DNA from: Acidobacteriaceae bacterium
Lineage (GTDB): Bacteria; Acidobacteriota; Terriglobia; Terriglobales; Acidobacteriaceae
Assembly (NCBI GenBank): GCA_030037635.1
Contig: JASHQH010000101.1
Location: 1 to 34,657, forward strand
Length of the DNA stretch: 34,657 bases
Reading direction: 5' to 3'
Shown: piece by piece, positions 7,334 to 15,026 of the stretch
Layout: each line of letters opens with the position of its first letter
Numbering within the stretch: the stretch's first letter is position 1
The notes under the pieces: generated by a model
The model's database searches: none
What the model was told of the DNA's origin: nothing
The model's input: the letters and a program-made list of their open reading frames with translations, nothing else
Program-made: the position numbers and the translations under genes

Positions 7334-7678
7334 TTATTTGAAGGAAGCGACAGCGCTGGCTTCGTCGTCGTAGATGTCGAAGACGGTGTACAGCTTGGTC
7401 AACTGCAGCAGGTCGTGGACCTTCTTGTTCAGTTTGAGAAGCTTTAACCCGGCGCCCTGGTTCTTGGCCGTCGTATAGGCGCTCACCAGTTCGCCCAGCC
7501 CCGAGCTATCGATATAGTTCACATCGCCCAGATCCAGCAGAATGTGCGTCTGTCCCTTGCTGATCAGGTCGCGAATCGCGTCGCGCAGTTGTACGCTGCC
7601 CTCGCCCAGTGTGATACGCCCACTGAGGTCAAGTACGGTCACGCCATCCACTTCACGGGAAGCTATCGCAAGTGCCAC
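7334..7678 (-). CDS. STAS-domain anti-sigma factor antagonist (RsbV/SpoIIAA-like)
   Basis: The 114-residue protein is a single STAS domain. The key element NYIDSSGLGEL holds Ser58, at the position of the regulatory phosphoserine in SpoIIAA/RsbV. In partner switching the unphosphorylated antagonist binds the anti-sigma kinase and frees its sigma factor; phosphorylation reverses this. The likely kinase is encoded 127 bases upstream on the same strand. The start is GTG, supported by AAGGAGG eight bases upstream. A strong intrinsic terminator follows. No sigma factor or PP2C phosphatase is present in the window, so the regulated target must be elsewhere, or the pair may control a non-sigma target. 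Confidence 0.93.
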   Translation of the reverse strand: MALAIASREVDGVTVLDLSGRITLGEGSVQLRDAIRDLISKGQTHILLDLGDVNYIDSSGLGELVSAYTTAKNQGAGLKLLKLNKKVHDLLQLTKLYTVFDIYDDEASAVASFK

Positions 7679-7805
7679 GGAAACATCCTCCTTGTCAGTA
7701 CCTCGGTTATAACATCTTTACGGCCACCGGCATGCGGAAATCTTGCGGCCGCCCCTCTACCCGGAGAGATCGAATGATCCGCGCACCCCGCCGTCTGGAG
7801 CCAGG

Positions 7806-8249
7806 CTAGGTCGTCGTTTCCTCGCTCGGCGCCAGGTGTTTCACCAGCGTCAGCTCGGTCCCGGGATGCAGTTGTCGAAAGTGTACCTCATCCATCAGCG
7901 ACCGGATGAGAAAGATGCCACGCCCCGTGCCACGCAGCTTGTTTTCTTCGGCCAGCGGATCGGGTATTTTCTCCGGATCGAATCCCCGGCCCTGGTCGGC
8001 AATCTTAATAATCAAATCCTTGCCCGTGATCTCGAACGAAACTTCGATCTGCAGGGCCGGATCGTATTCATTGCCGTGGAGCACTGCATTGATGGCGGCC
8101 TCGCGCACCGCCATGGCGACGTGGAACCTCCGGTCCTCGTCGAGACCTGCCTCGGTGGCCATCTGATCTGCGGCAGCCTCCACTTCCCCTACACTCTCCA
8201 TCGTGGAGCTTAACCGAAAACTTCGTTTGCCTCTGGTGGTTGCGCTCAC
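7806..8249 (-). CDS. Anti-sigma factor serine kinase (RsbW/SpoIIAB-like ATPase)
   Basis: The 147-residue protein is one GHKL-type ATPase domain. The N box is REAAINAVLHGN (Glu50, Asn54), the G1 box is DQGRGFD (85-91) and the G2 box is GTGRGIFLI (107-115). The N-terminal strand and helix (RSFRLSSTMESVGEVE) match the anti-sigma kinase family. Such proteins bind a sigma factor and phosphorylate a STAS antagonist, here probably the product of the gene downstream. The chosen start is GTG at 8249, with GGAGG farther upstream than ideal; an ATG at residue 17 would cut into the first strand and is less likely. About 250 bases separate it from the divergent MgtE-N gene. Confidence 0.92.
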   Translation of the reverse strand: MSATTRGKRSFRLSSTMESVGEVEAAADQMATEAGLDEDRRFHVAMAVREAAINAVLHGNEYDPALQIEVSFEITGKDLIIKIADQGRGFDPEKIPDPLAEENKLRGTGRGIFLIRSLMDEVHFRQLHPGTELTLVKHLAPSEETTT

Positions 8250-8499
8250 CGGCCCGTCTTCCGCCTCCGCAGGAGTGGTCCCTCGACTCCGACCGGCTCC
8301 TTGAACCTCTTCGAAGTTTCAAGTCTGCATGCGATTGTGTCAAGGCTGCACAACCTCGCCGGGAGCCGCATCGACAACCACGTGCATCAGGTGGCGGTGA
8401 AAGTGGCGGGAAGCGGCGACCTTGAAAAGCCGCCTATGGGCGTAGCTACCTAGGAACCGCCACCGGTCAAAGACCGCTGCAAAGGTCTACACTCATCCC

Positions 8500-9768
8500 A
8501 TGAACACGCGAGCCGAGCCGCGCGTCGCAACTCGTGTCAGCCTGACGGCCATTCTCGGTACGCCGGTGACCGACTCGAGCGGCCAGCTCCGCGGCAAGCT
8601 TAAAGATATCGCCGTGGCCACCGGCCCCGATGGCGGCAAAGTGGCCGGTCTGGTGCTCAAATCCCGCGAAGGTCTTTCCCTTGTTCCTTCCCAGGAAGTG
8701 ATGGAAACTCCCGCCGGCACCCTCGAGCTGCGCTCGCCTGGCGCGCTCGCTCCACTCAAAGACGAAGGCAATTTCCTCTACTTGCAGCAGGACCTCGTCG
8801 ACCGCCAGATCATCGACATCAATGGCCGCAAAGTGGTCCGCGTGAACGATGTCGATCTGGAATGGATCCCGCAAGGCCTTTCCCAACTGTTGCGCGTCGT
8901 TGAAGTGGAAGTGGGCCTGCGCGGCGCCTTCCGCCGCGTCTTCAAAGGCGTTTTGCCGCGCACCTCGCTGGAGTCCGTCTCGCGCAAGTTCGGCGCGCGC
9001 GCCATCCCCTGGCAATTTGTCGACGTCATCGAGCCCGATCCCGCCCGCCGCGTCAAGTTGCGCATTGAGCACGAGCGCTTGGCCGGGATTCACCCCTCCG
9101 AGCTCGCCGACATCCTCGAGGACCTGGCTCCGGCTGAGCGCGAGGCTGTGTTCACTTCGCTCGACGAAGAGGTTGCAGCCGAAACGCTCGAAGAGGTCGA
9201 GCCCAAGCTGCAAAAGTCGCTGCTTGAGAAGCTTGATGAGGAGCGCATTGCCGACATCGTCGAAGAAATGGACCCCGGCGCTGCCGCCGATCTGCTCTCG
9301 GAGCTGCCCGAAGAGCGGTCCGACGCCATTCTCGAAGAAATGGAGCCGGAGGAGCGGCAGGAGGTGGAAGAGCTGCTGGAGTTCGATGAGGACTCAGCCG
9401 CCGGCCACATGACTACGGAGTTCGTCTACGTAGGTACTGACGCCGCCGTGTCTCAGGCGGTGCAGGCGCTGCGCAGCTTCGACGGCGACCCCGAAACCGT
9501 GACCGAAGTCTTCCTGCTCGACGAAAAGCGCGTCCTGCGCGGCGCCGTCCCCCTGGCGCGCCTGGTTATGGCGCAGCCCGAAACGCGTCTCGCCGTGCTG
9601 GCCGAGCCCCGCGTGCTCTCCTGCCCCGCCGACATGAAACAAAACGAGCTCGCCGAGATGTTCGACAAGTACAACCTGCACGCCCTTCCCGTCGTCGACT
9701 CGCAGAACCGCATGGTGGGCGTGGTCCAGGCCGATCAGATCATCAGCTTTTTGCGCGAAAAACTCTGA
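8500..9768 (+). CDS. Soluble PRC-barrel-like / MgtE-N / tandem CBS protein
   Basis: The 422-residue protein has no membrane span. Residues about 12-170 look like two PRC-barrel-like segments (GTPVTDSSGQLRGKLKDI and DINGRKVVRVNDVDL). Residues about 190-295 are an MgtE N-terminal helical superhelix, seen in HPSELADILEDLAPAERE and EEMDPGAAADLLSELPEE. Residues 297-420 are a CBS pair beginning AGHMTTEFVYV and ending LPVVDSQNRMVGVV. In full-length MgtE this N-CBS unit senses cytosolic Mg2+ through clustered acidic residues and gates the channel. Here the channel domain is missing, while the acidic superhelix is retained. It probably acts as a free divalent-cation or nucleotide sensor, and an Nramp-like transporter gene lies 2.4 kb downstream. 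The ribosome binding site is weak. Confidence 0.9.
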   Translation: MNTRAEPRVATRVSLTAILGTPVTDSSGQLRGKLKDIAVATGPDGGKVAGLVLKSREGLSLVPSQEVMETPAGTLELRSPGALAPLKDEGNFLYLQQDLVDRQIIDINGRKVVRVNDVDLEWIPQGLSQLLRVVEVEVGLRGAFRRVFKGVLPRTSLESVSRKFGARAIPWQFVDVIEPDPARRVKLRIEHERLAGIHPSELADILEDLAPAEREAVFTSLDEEVAAETLEEVEPKLQKSLLEKLDEERIADIVEEMDPGAAADLLSELPEERSDAILEEMEPEERQEVEELLEFDEDSAAGHMTTEFVYVGTDAAVSQAVQALRSFDGDPETVTEVFLLDEKRVLRGAVPLARLVMAQPETRLAVLAEPRVLSCPADMKQNELAEMFDKYNLHALPVVDSQNRMVGVVQADQIISFLREKL

Positions 9769-9788
9769 GTCTTCGCGCTCGCTCCCAG

Positions 9789-10124
9789 CTATCGAATCTC
9801 ATCCTCTTCGGCGAGCAGCTGGCCCAGCCGGTCGAGCTTCCGCTCCCAGGCCGTGCGATGATCGCGAATCCATTGCTCGAGCGCGCGGAATCCGGCAGCC
9901 TCGACCCGGCAAGTGCGCACACGGCCAAGCTTTTCAGTGTGCGCAAGTCTCGCCGCCTCCAGAATCTCCAGGTGCTGCATCACTGCTGTCACGGTGATTC
10001 CCAGCGGCTGGGCCAGTTGCGAAACGGATTGCGGCCGATCGACCAGGCCATCGAGGATGGCCCGTCGCGTGGGATCACCCAGTGCGTGAAACAGCCGATC
10101 GATATCGACAGGACGATTTCTCAC
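9789..10124 (-). CDS. ArsR-family transcriptional regulator
   Basis: The 111-residue protein has a winged helix typical of the ArsR/SmtB group: DIDRLFHALGDPTRRAILDGL, then SVSQLAQPLGITVTAVMQHLEIL as the recognition region, and a wing with HTEKLGRVRTCRV. It lacks the CxC metal-binding motif of metal-sensing ArsR proteins. It belongs to the non-metal branch that usually travels with SRPBCC genes. Its GTG start shares one base with the TAG stop of the upstream SRPBCC gene (TAGTG), indicating coupled translation. It probably represses its own operon through the palindromes at 10619-10683. Confidence 0.94.
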   Translation of the reverse strand: MRNRPVDIDRLFHALGDPTRRAILDGLVDRPQSVSQLAQPLGITVTAVMQHLEILEAARLAHTEKLGRVRTCRVEAAGFRALEQWIRDHRTAWERKLDRLGQLLAEEDEIR

Positions 10125-10597
10125 TACGCCAGCTCTTTCGCAAGCCGTTCGACAAGTCCTCGCCAGCCAACTTCAATCATCTTCACTCCATCTGGCCAAT
10201 CGATGTAGGCTCCCTGATGCGTCAGGATCAGGTCCGTGCCCTTTTCCGCGGGCACAAACTCGAATGTCGCCAGCATCACCACAATGGTCTTCCCGTTCAG
10301 AGCCATTCGCGAGGTCATTACGATCCGTTTCTCCTCCACGATGTCCTGATACACGCTTTCGTTTGAGATTTCCGATCCTGCAATCGGGTGACCCTGCTTG
10401 AAGCGATAGCGAAACTGTTCGCTCCCGCCCGCGCGAAAATCCATATGAAAATCCTCGATCTCGTGATCGCCCTCGGCGTACCAACGGCGCTTGAGAGCTG
10501 GCTGCGCAAAGGCGGAGAACACGCGCGCCGGCCGCCAGGGAAAGTTGCGTTCGATAACGAAAGTGTTGTGAATGACGGTTTGTTCTGCGGTGGTCAT
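10124..10597 (-). CDS. SRPBCC (AHSA1-like) domain protein
   Basis: The 157-residue protein is a single START-like hydrophobic-pocket domain of the AHSA1 type. Seen blocks are FVIERNFPWRPARVFSAFAQP, then LKRRWYAEG, then GGSEQFRYRF, and a final ILTHQGAYIDWPDGVKMIEV with GWRGLVERLAKEL. Proteins of this family bind small hydrophobic ligands or act as co-chaperones, and in ArsR-linked operons the ligand is usually unknown. The frame stays open to 10666, but the ATG at 10597 is chosen because GAGGAGG lies 7 bases before it and the promoter -10 lies between. In this operon the SRPBCC gene comes first, which reverses the more common ArsR-first order. Confidence 0.92.
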   Translation of the reverse strand: MTTAEQTVIHNTFVIERNFPWRPARVFSAFAQPALKRRWYAEGDHEIEDFHMDFRAGGSEQFRYRFKQGHPIAGSEISNESVYQDIVEEKRIVMTSRMALNGKTIVVMLATFEFVPAEKGTDLILTHQGAYIDWPDGVKMIEVGWRGLVERLAKELA

Positions 10598-10618
10598 ATT
10601 CGTTCCTCCTCGGGGCAA

Positions 10619-10642
10619 ATACTTAAGCAACAACTTAAGTAT
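10619..10642. promoter_or_regulatory. Operator palindrome O1, likely ArsR site
   Basis: A perfect inverted repeat, ATACTTAAG-CAACAA-CTTAAGTAT. It covers most of the -10 of the SRPBCC-ArsR promoter, so a bound dimer would block transcription. Size and symmetry fit an ArsR-family site. Binding is inferred from position. Confidence 0.8.
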
Positions 10643-10666
10643 CGTGTGAATCTCGGGAATTGTCAA
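10638..10666 (-). promoter_or_regulatory. Sigma-70 type promoter of the SRPBCC-arsR operon
   Basis: On the minus strand a perfect -35 TTGACA (10661-10666) is followed after exactly 17 bases by GATACT (10638-10643), a 4/6 match to TATAAT. The ATG at 10597 lies about 40 bases downstream of the -10. The -10 overlaps operator O1, and O2 sits just upstream of the -35. Confidence 0.75.
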
Positions 10667-10669
10667 GTG

Positions 10670-10683
10670 AATACTTCAGTATT
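10670..10683. promoter_or_regulatory. Operator palindrome O2, upstream of the -35
   Basis: AATACT-TC-AGTATT is a second perfect inverted repeat, sharing the ATACTT core with O1. Its centre is 46 bases from that of O1. The pair brackets the -35 region and could allow cooperative binding or looping by the ArsR protein. Confidence 0.65.
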
Positions 10684-10742
10684 GGGACGTTTGCTTTCGC
10701 CGCCGCCCCGAGCCAGGATAGAAGTTGTTGCTACGGAAGGAG

Positions 10743-11927
10743 TTAACCAGCCGTCGCCGCACCCTTTGTCCCGCCCACCGCAAATACTTTGGGAGCTCGA
10801 TCAGCCGCTGCGGGCAGCGCGGGAAACGGCGCATGCGGCTCCGTTTGGTACCAATAAGCGGTCGAAAAGAAGCTGTCGGACCGATCGTTGGCTGTGCCAT
10901 GTTCGATAGTCACCTTGATCGATTTCGTGAAGGCGATGGGGCTCTCGATGTGCCAGCGGTAGAGGCAATAGCGTCCGCCAATGCGCTCCGGATCGACAAT
11001 GTAGGGCGCACCCTGATGAAGATTGGCGAACGGCTGGCCGCCGAAATCCCATGCGCCGTTGTAATAGTCTTCCGTGCCCGTTCCGTTAATCGTGGGCAAT
11101 GCGGCGCCATCGACAAAGGTCATGTCGTCGCCCTCGCCGAACCATCCATCCTGGTTTTGCACCACGGCCTGCGTCACGCCCACAAAATGTCCCTCGCCCG
11201 CCGCCTCAAGAAACACATAATTGTCGCGGCCGCTCAGGTTTTTTCCATCGCTCACCACGCCTTTGCACGGGGTGGCCTGGCGGAACTGTGCATGAAACCG
11301 TGCGAGTCCGGCGGGAAGGCTGGGCAGCATGACATAATCCGCTGCGAAATACAAATTCCGCGTGCGAACCGTCCCTTCGTTGGTCAGCGTAATGCGCGCC
11401 GTGCTCGCAAACGGCATGGGGAAATAGGAGTTCAGAGCTTTCATGGGCGCCACCGCCAGCAGCGACGACTGGTAAACGAAGTATTCGCCCAGCCCGAGGC
11501 CGAAAAAGTCACCGACCGGAACTTCGACCGACGGCGTGCTTTCCCCATCCCACCACGCGCGCAGCACCAGGTTCTTCAGGTGCATGGGATCGGGCGAGTT
11601 GATGGTGAACCACAGGTGTGTCACCACGCCCGCGCCCTCCACATCGAGCACCACGGCGGCCTGTCCCGGTTCCATCGCAACCCAGTCGTCGTTGCCTCCG
11701 GTGCGATCCCAGCTTGACGAGCGCAGATTCCTGTAACTGCGCAGGCGAGCCAGCGCAAACAGCTCCTCGGGCGCGCTGGCTTCCGGCGCGGCTGGCGCAT
11801 CGGCCCGCGCCGCGCCATCGGCGCCCCAAGCCGGCAGGCCTGCAGCGGTCAAGCCGCCCGCCGTTGCCAGCGTTCCCAGTAGCCTGCGCCGTCCCCTAAA
11901 AATTTCTGCCGCATCCATCCGTTTCAT
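10743..11927 (-). CDS. GH172 (DUF2961) family glycoside hydrolase, Tat-type signal
   Basis: The 394-residue protein matches the DUF2961 family, now classed as GH172, whose studied members act on alpha-linked fructofuranose or arabinofuranose. Seen motifs are SYRNLRSSSWDRTGGNDDW, GAGVVTHLWFT, VPVGDFFG, NSYFPMPF, GEGDDMTFVDG and NGTGTEDYYNGAWDFGG. Glu265 and Glu286 are candidate catalytic acids, and both lie in conserved acidic motifs. The N-terminus has a twin-arginine style signal (RGRRRLLGTLATAGGLTAAG), so it is probably exported folded. The start ATG follows GGAAGGGATGGGGT. The gene stands alone between the SRPBCC-arsR operon and a divergent transporter, with no SusD or other sugar-uptake genes nearby. 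The substrate cannot be deduced. Confidence 0.88.
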   Translation of the reverse strand: MKRMDAAEIFRGRRRLLGTLATAGGLTAAGLPAWGADGAARADAPAAPEASAPEELFALARLRSYRNLRSSSWDRTGGNDDWVAMEPGQAAVVLDVEGAGVVTHLWFTINSPDPMHLKNLVLRAWWDGESTPSVEVPVGDFFGLGLGEYFVYQSSLLAVAPMKALNSYFPMPFASTARITLTNEGTVRTRNLYFAADYVMLPSLPAGLARFHAQFRQATPCKGVVSDGKNLSGRDNYVFLEAAGEGHFVGVTQAVVQNQDGWFGEGDDMTFVDGAALPTINGTGTEDYYNGAWDFGGQPFANLHQGAPYIVDPERIGGRYCLYRWHIESPIAFTKSIKVTIEHGTANDRSDSFFSTAYWYQTEPHAPFPALPAAADRAPKVFAVGGTKGAATAG

Positions 11928-12044
11928 ACCCCATCCCTTCCAAGGCTCTCGCCGGTGAAAGACGTATTGTACGCGCGCACTGGTGCCGGTTTCTCGCCGT
12001 TAGGCGCAGCCGTGACTCAGCGGGCGCGTGCGTCGATTTTTTTC

Positions 12045-12084
12045 GCGAACCGGGTTCGCATTGGCTCGTCCGGCCTGTTATGGT
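12045..12084 (+). promoter_or_regulatory. Possible promoter and operator of the Nramp-like gene
   Basis: GCGAACC-G-GGTTCGC (12045-12059) is a perfect 7-bp inverted repeat. It overlaps TTCGCA (12055-12060), which with an 18-base spacer precedes TATGGT (12079-12084); both hexamers match consensus at 4 of 6 positions. The start codon is 64 bases downstream. The arrangement suggests regulated transcription, but each part is weak on its own. Confidence 0.35.
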
Positions 12085-12147
12085 CAGTGAGAAGAGATTT
12101 TGTCCGCAATCCTTATCAACATGACTCCGCCATAGGAACCCGTACGC

Positions 12148-13398
12148 ATGTGGAAGCGCTGGCGAATCCGGCTCCTGCTTTTTCTGGCCGTTCTCGGACC
12201 CGGATTTATCACCGCCAATGTCGATAACGACTCCGGCGGCATTCTCACCTACTCCCAGGCCGGCGCGCAGTACGGGTACACGCTGCTGTGGACCATGATT
12301 CCCATCACCATCGCCCTCATCGTGGTGCAGGAGATGTGCGCCCGCATGGGCGTGGTCACCGGCAAGGGCCTCAGCGACCTCATCCGCGAAGAATTTGGCC
12401 TCCGCATTACGTTTTTGATCATGGTGATGCTGGTGGTGGTCAATTACACCAATGTAGTTACTGAGTTCATCGGCATCGCCGGCTCACTGCACCTGTTTCA
12501 TGTCTCCAAATTCATCTCCGTACCCTTGTGCGCCATGCTGGTTTGGATCCTGGTGCTGCGCGGCGACTACAAAAGCACTGAGAAAATCTTTCTTACCGCT
12601 TCCCTCGTCTACATCGCTTACATTTTTGCCGGCATTCTCGCGCAACCCGACTGGCACGAGTCCCTGCGGGCCACCGTCGCGCTACCTGCCAAATCCGTCT
12701 GGCGCGACAAGGCCTACATTTACATGGCCATCGGCGTGGTCGGCACCACCATCGCTCCGTGGATGCAGTTCTACCTGCAATCTTCGATCGTGGAAAAGGG
12801 AATCGGCGTAAAAGACTATCCCGCCTCGCGTCTCGACGTGATCGTGGGCTGCTTTTTCACCGATCTCATCGCCTGGTTCATCATTGTGGCCTGCGCCGCC
12901 ACCCTCTTCATCCACGGTATGGGAGAGATCAAGGTGGCTGCCGACGCCGCCGAAGCCATGCGTCCACTGGCCGGCGACTACGCATTCGTTCTCTTCGCTT
13001 TCGGCCTGTTCAACGCTTCGCTTTTTGCTGCATCCATTCTGCCCATCTCCACGGCCTATACCGTTTGCGAGGGCCTGGGCGTTGAATCGGGCGTCGACAA
13101 AAACTTCCGTGAAGCGCCGTTTTTCTATTGGCTTTACTCACTGCTCATCGCCGGCGGCGCCGTCACCGTGCTGCTCCTGCCCGATGTGCAGCTCATCAAT
13201 GTCGCCATCTTCTCCCAGGTGCTCAACGGCGTCCTGCTGCCGGTCATCATCATCCTCATGCTGCTGCTCATCAACCGCAGCGACCTCATGGGCCGGTACA
13301 AAAATTCGCGTCTCTGGAACTGGATCGCGTGGGGCACCAGCATCATCGTGATCGTGATGACCTTGGCCATGCTGTGGGGCATGATTCCCGGCCACTAG
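12148..13398 (+). CDS. Nramp-family divalent cation transporter with altered metal site
   Basis: The 416-residue membrane protein has 11 or so spans and the Nramp fold. It opens GPGFITANVDNDSGGILTYS (17-36), followed by QAGAQYGY. In classical Mn/Fe Nramps span 1 carries DPGN and span 6 carries MPH; here they read DSGG (28-31) and APW (203-205). The Asp is kept, but Asn is Gly and the metal-selecting Met is Ala. Loss of that Met is known for Nramp-related magnesium transporters (NRMT) and aluminium transporters, so Mg2+ or another hard cation is a better guess than Mn2+ or Fe2+. The MgtE-N/CBS protein at 8500 may be a linked Mg sensor. The ATG has AGGAA about nine bases upstream. A possible promoter lies at 12055-12084. 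Confidence 0.9.
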   Translation: MWKRWRIRLLLFLAVLGPGFITANVDNDSGGILTYSQAGAQYGYTLLWTMIPITIALIVVQEMCARMGVVTGKGLSDLIREEFGLRITFLIMVMLVVVNYTNVVTEFIGIAGSLHLFHVSKFISVPLCAMLVWILVLRGDYKSTEKIFLTASLVYIAYIFAGILAQPDWHESLRATVALPAKSVWRDKAYIYMAIGVVGTTIAPWMQFYLQSSIVEKGIGVKDYPASRLDVIVGCFFTDLIAWFIIVACAATLFIHGMGEIKVAADAAEAMRPLAGDYAFVLFAFGLFNASLFAASILPISTAYTVCEGLGVESGVDKNFREAPFFYWLYSLLIAGGAVTVLLLPDVQLINVAIFSQVLNGVLLPVIIILMLLLINRSDLMGRYKNSRLWNWIAWGTSIIVIVMTLAMLWGMIPGH

Positions 13399-13560
13399 CC
13401 CGGCGACGTTCAGTTCTCGACCGGCAACAGGTTCCCATCTTGCATGATTTCATTTGGAAGCGATCCCCGTCTTCCGGTTCGAATCGGGAGAGCCAGCTCA
13501 ACAGCAAAAAGACTCCAGGCTGGTTCCACAAATCGGGTTTTGATCTTAGTGCCGCTGCTT

Positions 13561-14001
13561 CTACAGCAGTTTTCCCGCTGCCAGGTCCCGGATCAGGCCC
13601 CTGTCGGCGGCTAGAAACTCGTAGTCCGTCAAATCCACGAGCTTTACCCAGCGCACTTGCTCGTAAATCTGGTTATCGATCTCTCCGGCGAATTTGCGTA
13701 CAGCAAAAAACTGCAGATCCACGGCGCCTCCACGGCGATAGTGGTGGCGGATGCGCGTCACGGCAGGACCAACCTCGGCGTGAATCCCCAATTCTTCGGC
13801 CAGTTCACGAGCCAGCGCCTCTTGCGGGCTTTCCCCGGGCTCGATCTTGCCACCCGGAAACTCCCAAAGCAGACCCATGGGCTGGCCGGCACGTCGCTGC
13901 CCGATCAGCACCTCGCCGTCGCGCACGATCAGGGCGGCCGCCACAAAGCGCAGCGCGGGACCGGGTACATGGGTTGGGGCCTTGTGGCCTTTGGGATTCA
14001 T
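13561..14001 (-). CDS. Nudix hydrolase, MutT-like
   Basis: The 146-residue protein has a full Nudix box, GGKIEPGESPQEALARELAE with EELGI following. It fits GX5EX7REUXEEXGU exactly, with Gly51, Glu57, Arg65, Glu66, Glu69 and Glu70. The preceding VAAALIVRDGEVLIGQRR and LLWEFPGG are the MutT/8-oxo-dGTPase style. Such enzymes hydrolyse oxidised or unusual nucleoside triphosphates, removing mutagenic precursors. A longer frame begins at a TTG at 14067, but the ATG at 14001 gives the normal length. There is no clear ribosome binding site. A HAD phosphatase gene lies just upstream on the same strand; no functional link is evident. Confidence 0.92.
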   Translation of the reverse strand: MNPKGHKAPTHVPGPALRFVAAALIVRDGEVLIGQRRAGQPMGLLWEFPGGKIEPGESPQEALARELAEELGIHAEVGPAVTRIRHHYRRGGAVDLQFFAVRKFAGEIDNQIYEQVRWVKLVDLTDYEFLAADRGLIRDLAAGKLL

Positions 14002-14117
14002 CGCATCGATTGTAAAAGAAGGAAAGGAGATAGCTGATAAAAGAAACCAACCGCGTCGTTCGTTCAAAGCCCTTCACTGTCTTCGGCTCGACTCCGAAAC
14101 CATCCAGAATAAGCCAT

Positions 14118-14897
14118 TTATTCGCCAGCAACGGCGGCCTCAACGCCCTCGGCCGCTTGCGGCCTGAAGTAGCCCCAATCCCGTTTCGCCGCCGCTGCCA
14201 TCAACGATGGGGACGGATTCACCGTGAACGGGCAGCGGGCCATCTCCAGCATGGCCAGGTCGTGGACTGAGTTGCCAAAGACCGCATCGGGATGCGTCAG
14301 CCCCACGCGCCGCAATGCCTTAGCCTTGGCGGGTCCGGTAGGCACATCGACAATTTCGCCCGTAATTACGCCTTCCACCACGCGCACTTCTGCAGCCAGT
14401 ATGTGTTCCTCAGGAATTTTGAAATCGCGCAACCCTTCGGCGATCACCCACCGGTTCGTAGAGCTCACCGCCCACAGATCGATCCGCATCTTTCGCATCC
14501 GCTCCACGAGTGCCGCCATCTCGGCAAAGACTCGCACCCGCACAAATTCGTTCACATAGCGGGCCGCGGCGGCGCGCAACTCCTCATCGCGCAAGCCGGC
14601 GTAGATCTGCACCATCTCGCCGCACATCGCCTCCTCGCTCACGTTCCCAGCCTTGTAGTCCCGGTAGCGTGTGTCGATCCAGTCCTGGGTTGAGCGCGAC
14701 ACCAAGCCCTGTTCCAGCGACCACGCCATGAAACCGTACCCGGCGTCCCCGCTCCACAGGGTCCCATCGCAGTCAAAGACCGCGGTCTTCAGGTGCGATT
14801 CAAATACCAGCCGTTCGAACTCTTGCGCGGTCCACTTGCGAATCCCCTTCTGCGGCGGTGTCACTGTTTTTTCATGACTGCGTTTTGAAGATTTCAT
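14118..14897 (-). CDS. HAD-superfamily phosphatase, SerB-like (subfamily IB)
   Basis: The 259-residue protein has the HAD motifs in order. Motif I is AVFDCDGTLW (nucleophile Asp42, acid/base Asp44), motif II is WAVSSTNRW, and motif III/IV is represented by GPAKAKALR and AVFGNSVHDLAML. The all-helical cap lies between motifs I and II, as in phosphoserine-phosphatase-like enzymes of subfamily IB. The substrate is unknown; small phosphate monoesters are typical. The first 20 residues are basic and not conserved-looking. It may be co-transcribed with the Nudix gene 117 bases downstream. Confidence 0.88.
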   Translation of the reverse strand: MKSSKRSHEKTVTPPQKGIRKWTAQEFERLVFESHLKTAVFDCDGTLWSGDAGYGFMAWSLEQGLVSRSTQDWIDTRYRDYKAGNVSEEAMCGEMVQIYAGLRDEELRAAAARYVNEFVRVRVFAEMAALVERMRKMRIDLWAVSSTNRWVIAEGLRDFKIPEEHILAAEVRVVEGVITGEIVDVPTGPAKAKALRRVGLTHPDAVFGNSVHDLAMLEMARCPFTVNPSPSLMAAAAKRDWGYFRPQAAEGVEAAVAGE

Positions 14898-15026
14898 CCA
14901 ATTCTATTTTCGTCTATACGCGCCGGAATTTTTGAAGAACTAGTGAATGCCCAGGTACCCCGGTCCCGTTTTTGGCAACCGGGACTGGCACGAACGAGAT
15001 GGAACGAATTCACGTTTCCAGACGCC

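Noticed and set aside
10388..11717. Plus-strand frames opposite the SRPBCC and GH172 genes
   Set aside because: They overlap well-supported minus-strand genes and the operator region and show no domain pattern.
13473..13489. TCCGGTTCGAATCGGGA looks like a tRNA T-arm
   Set aside because: The stem has a mismatch, and no matching acceptor, D-arm or anticodon stem lies in the 60 bases before it.
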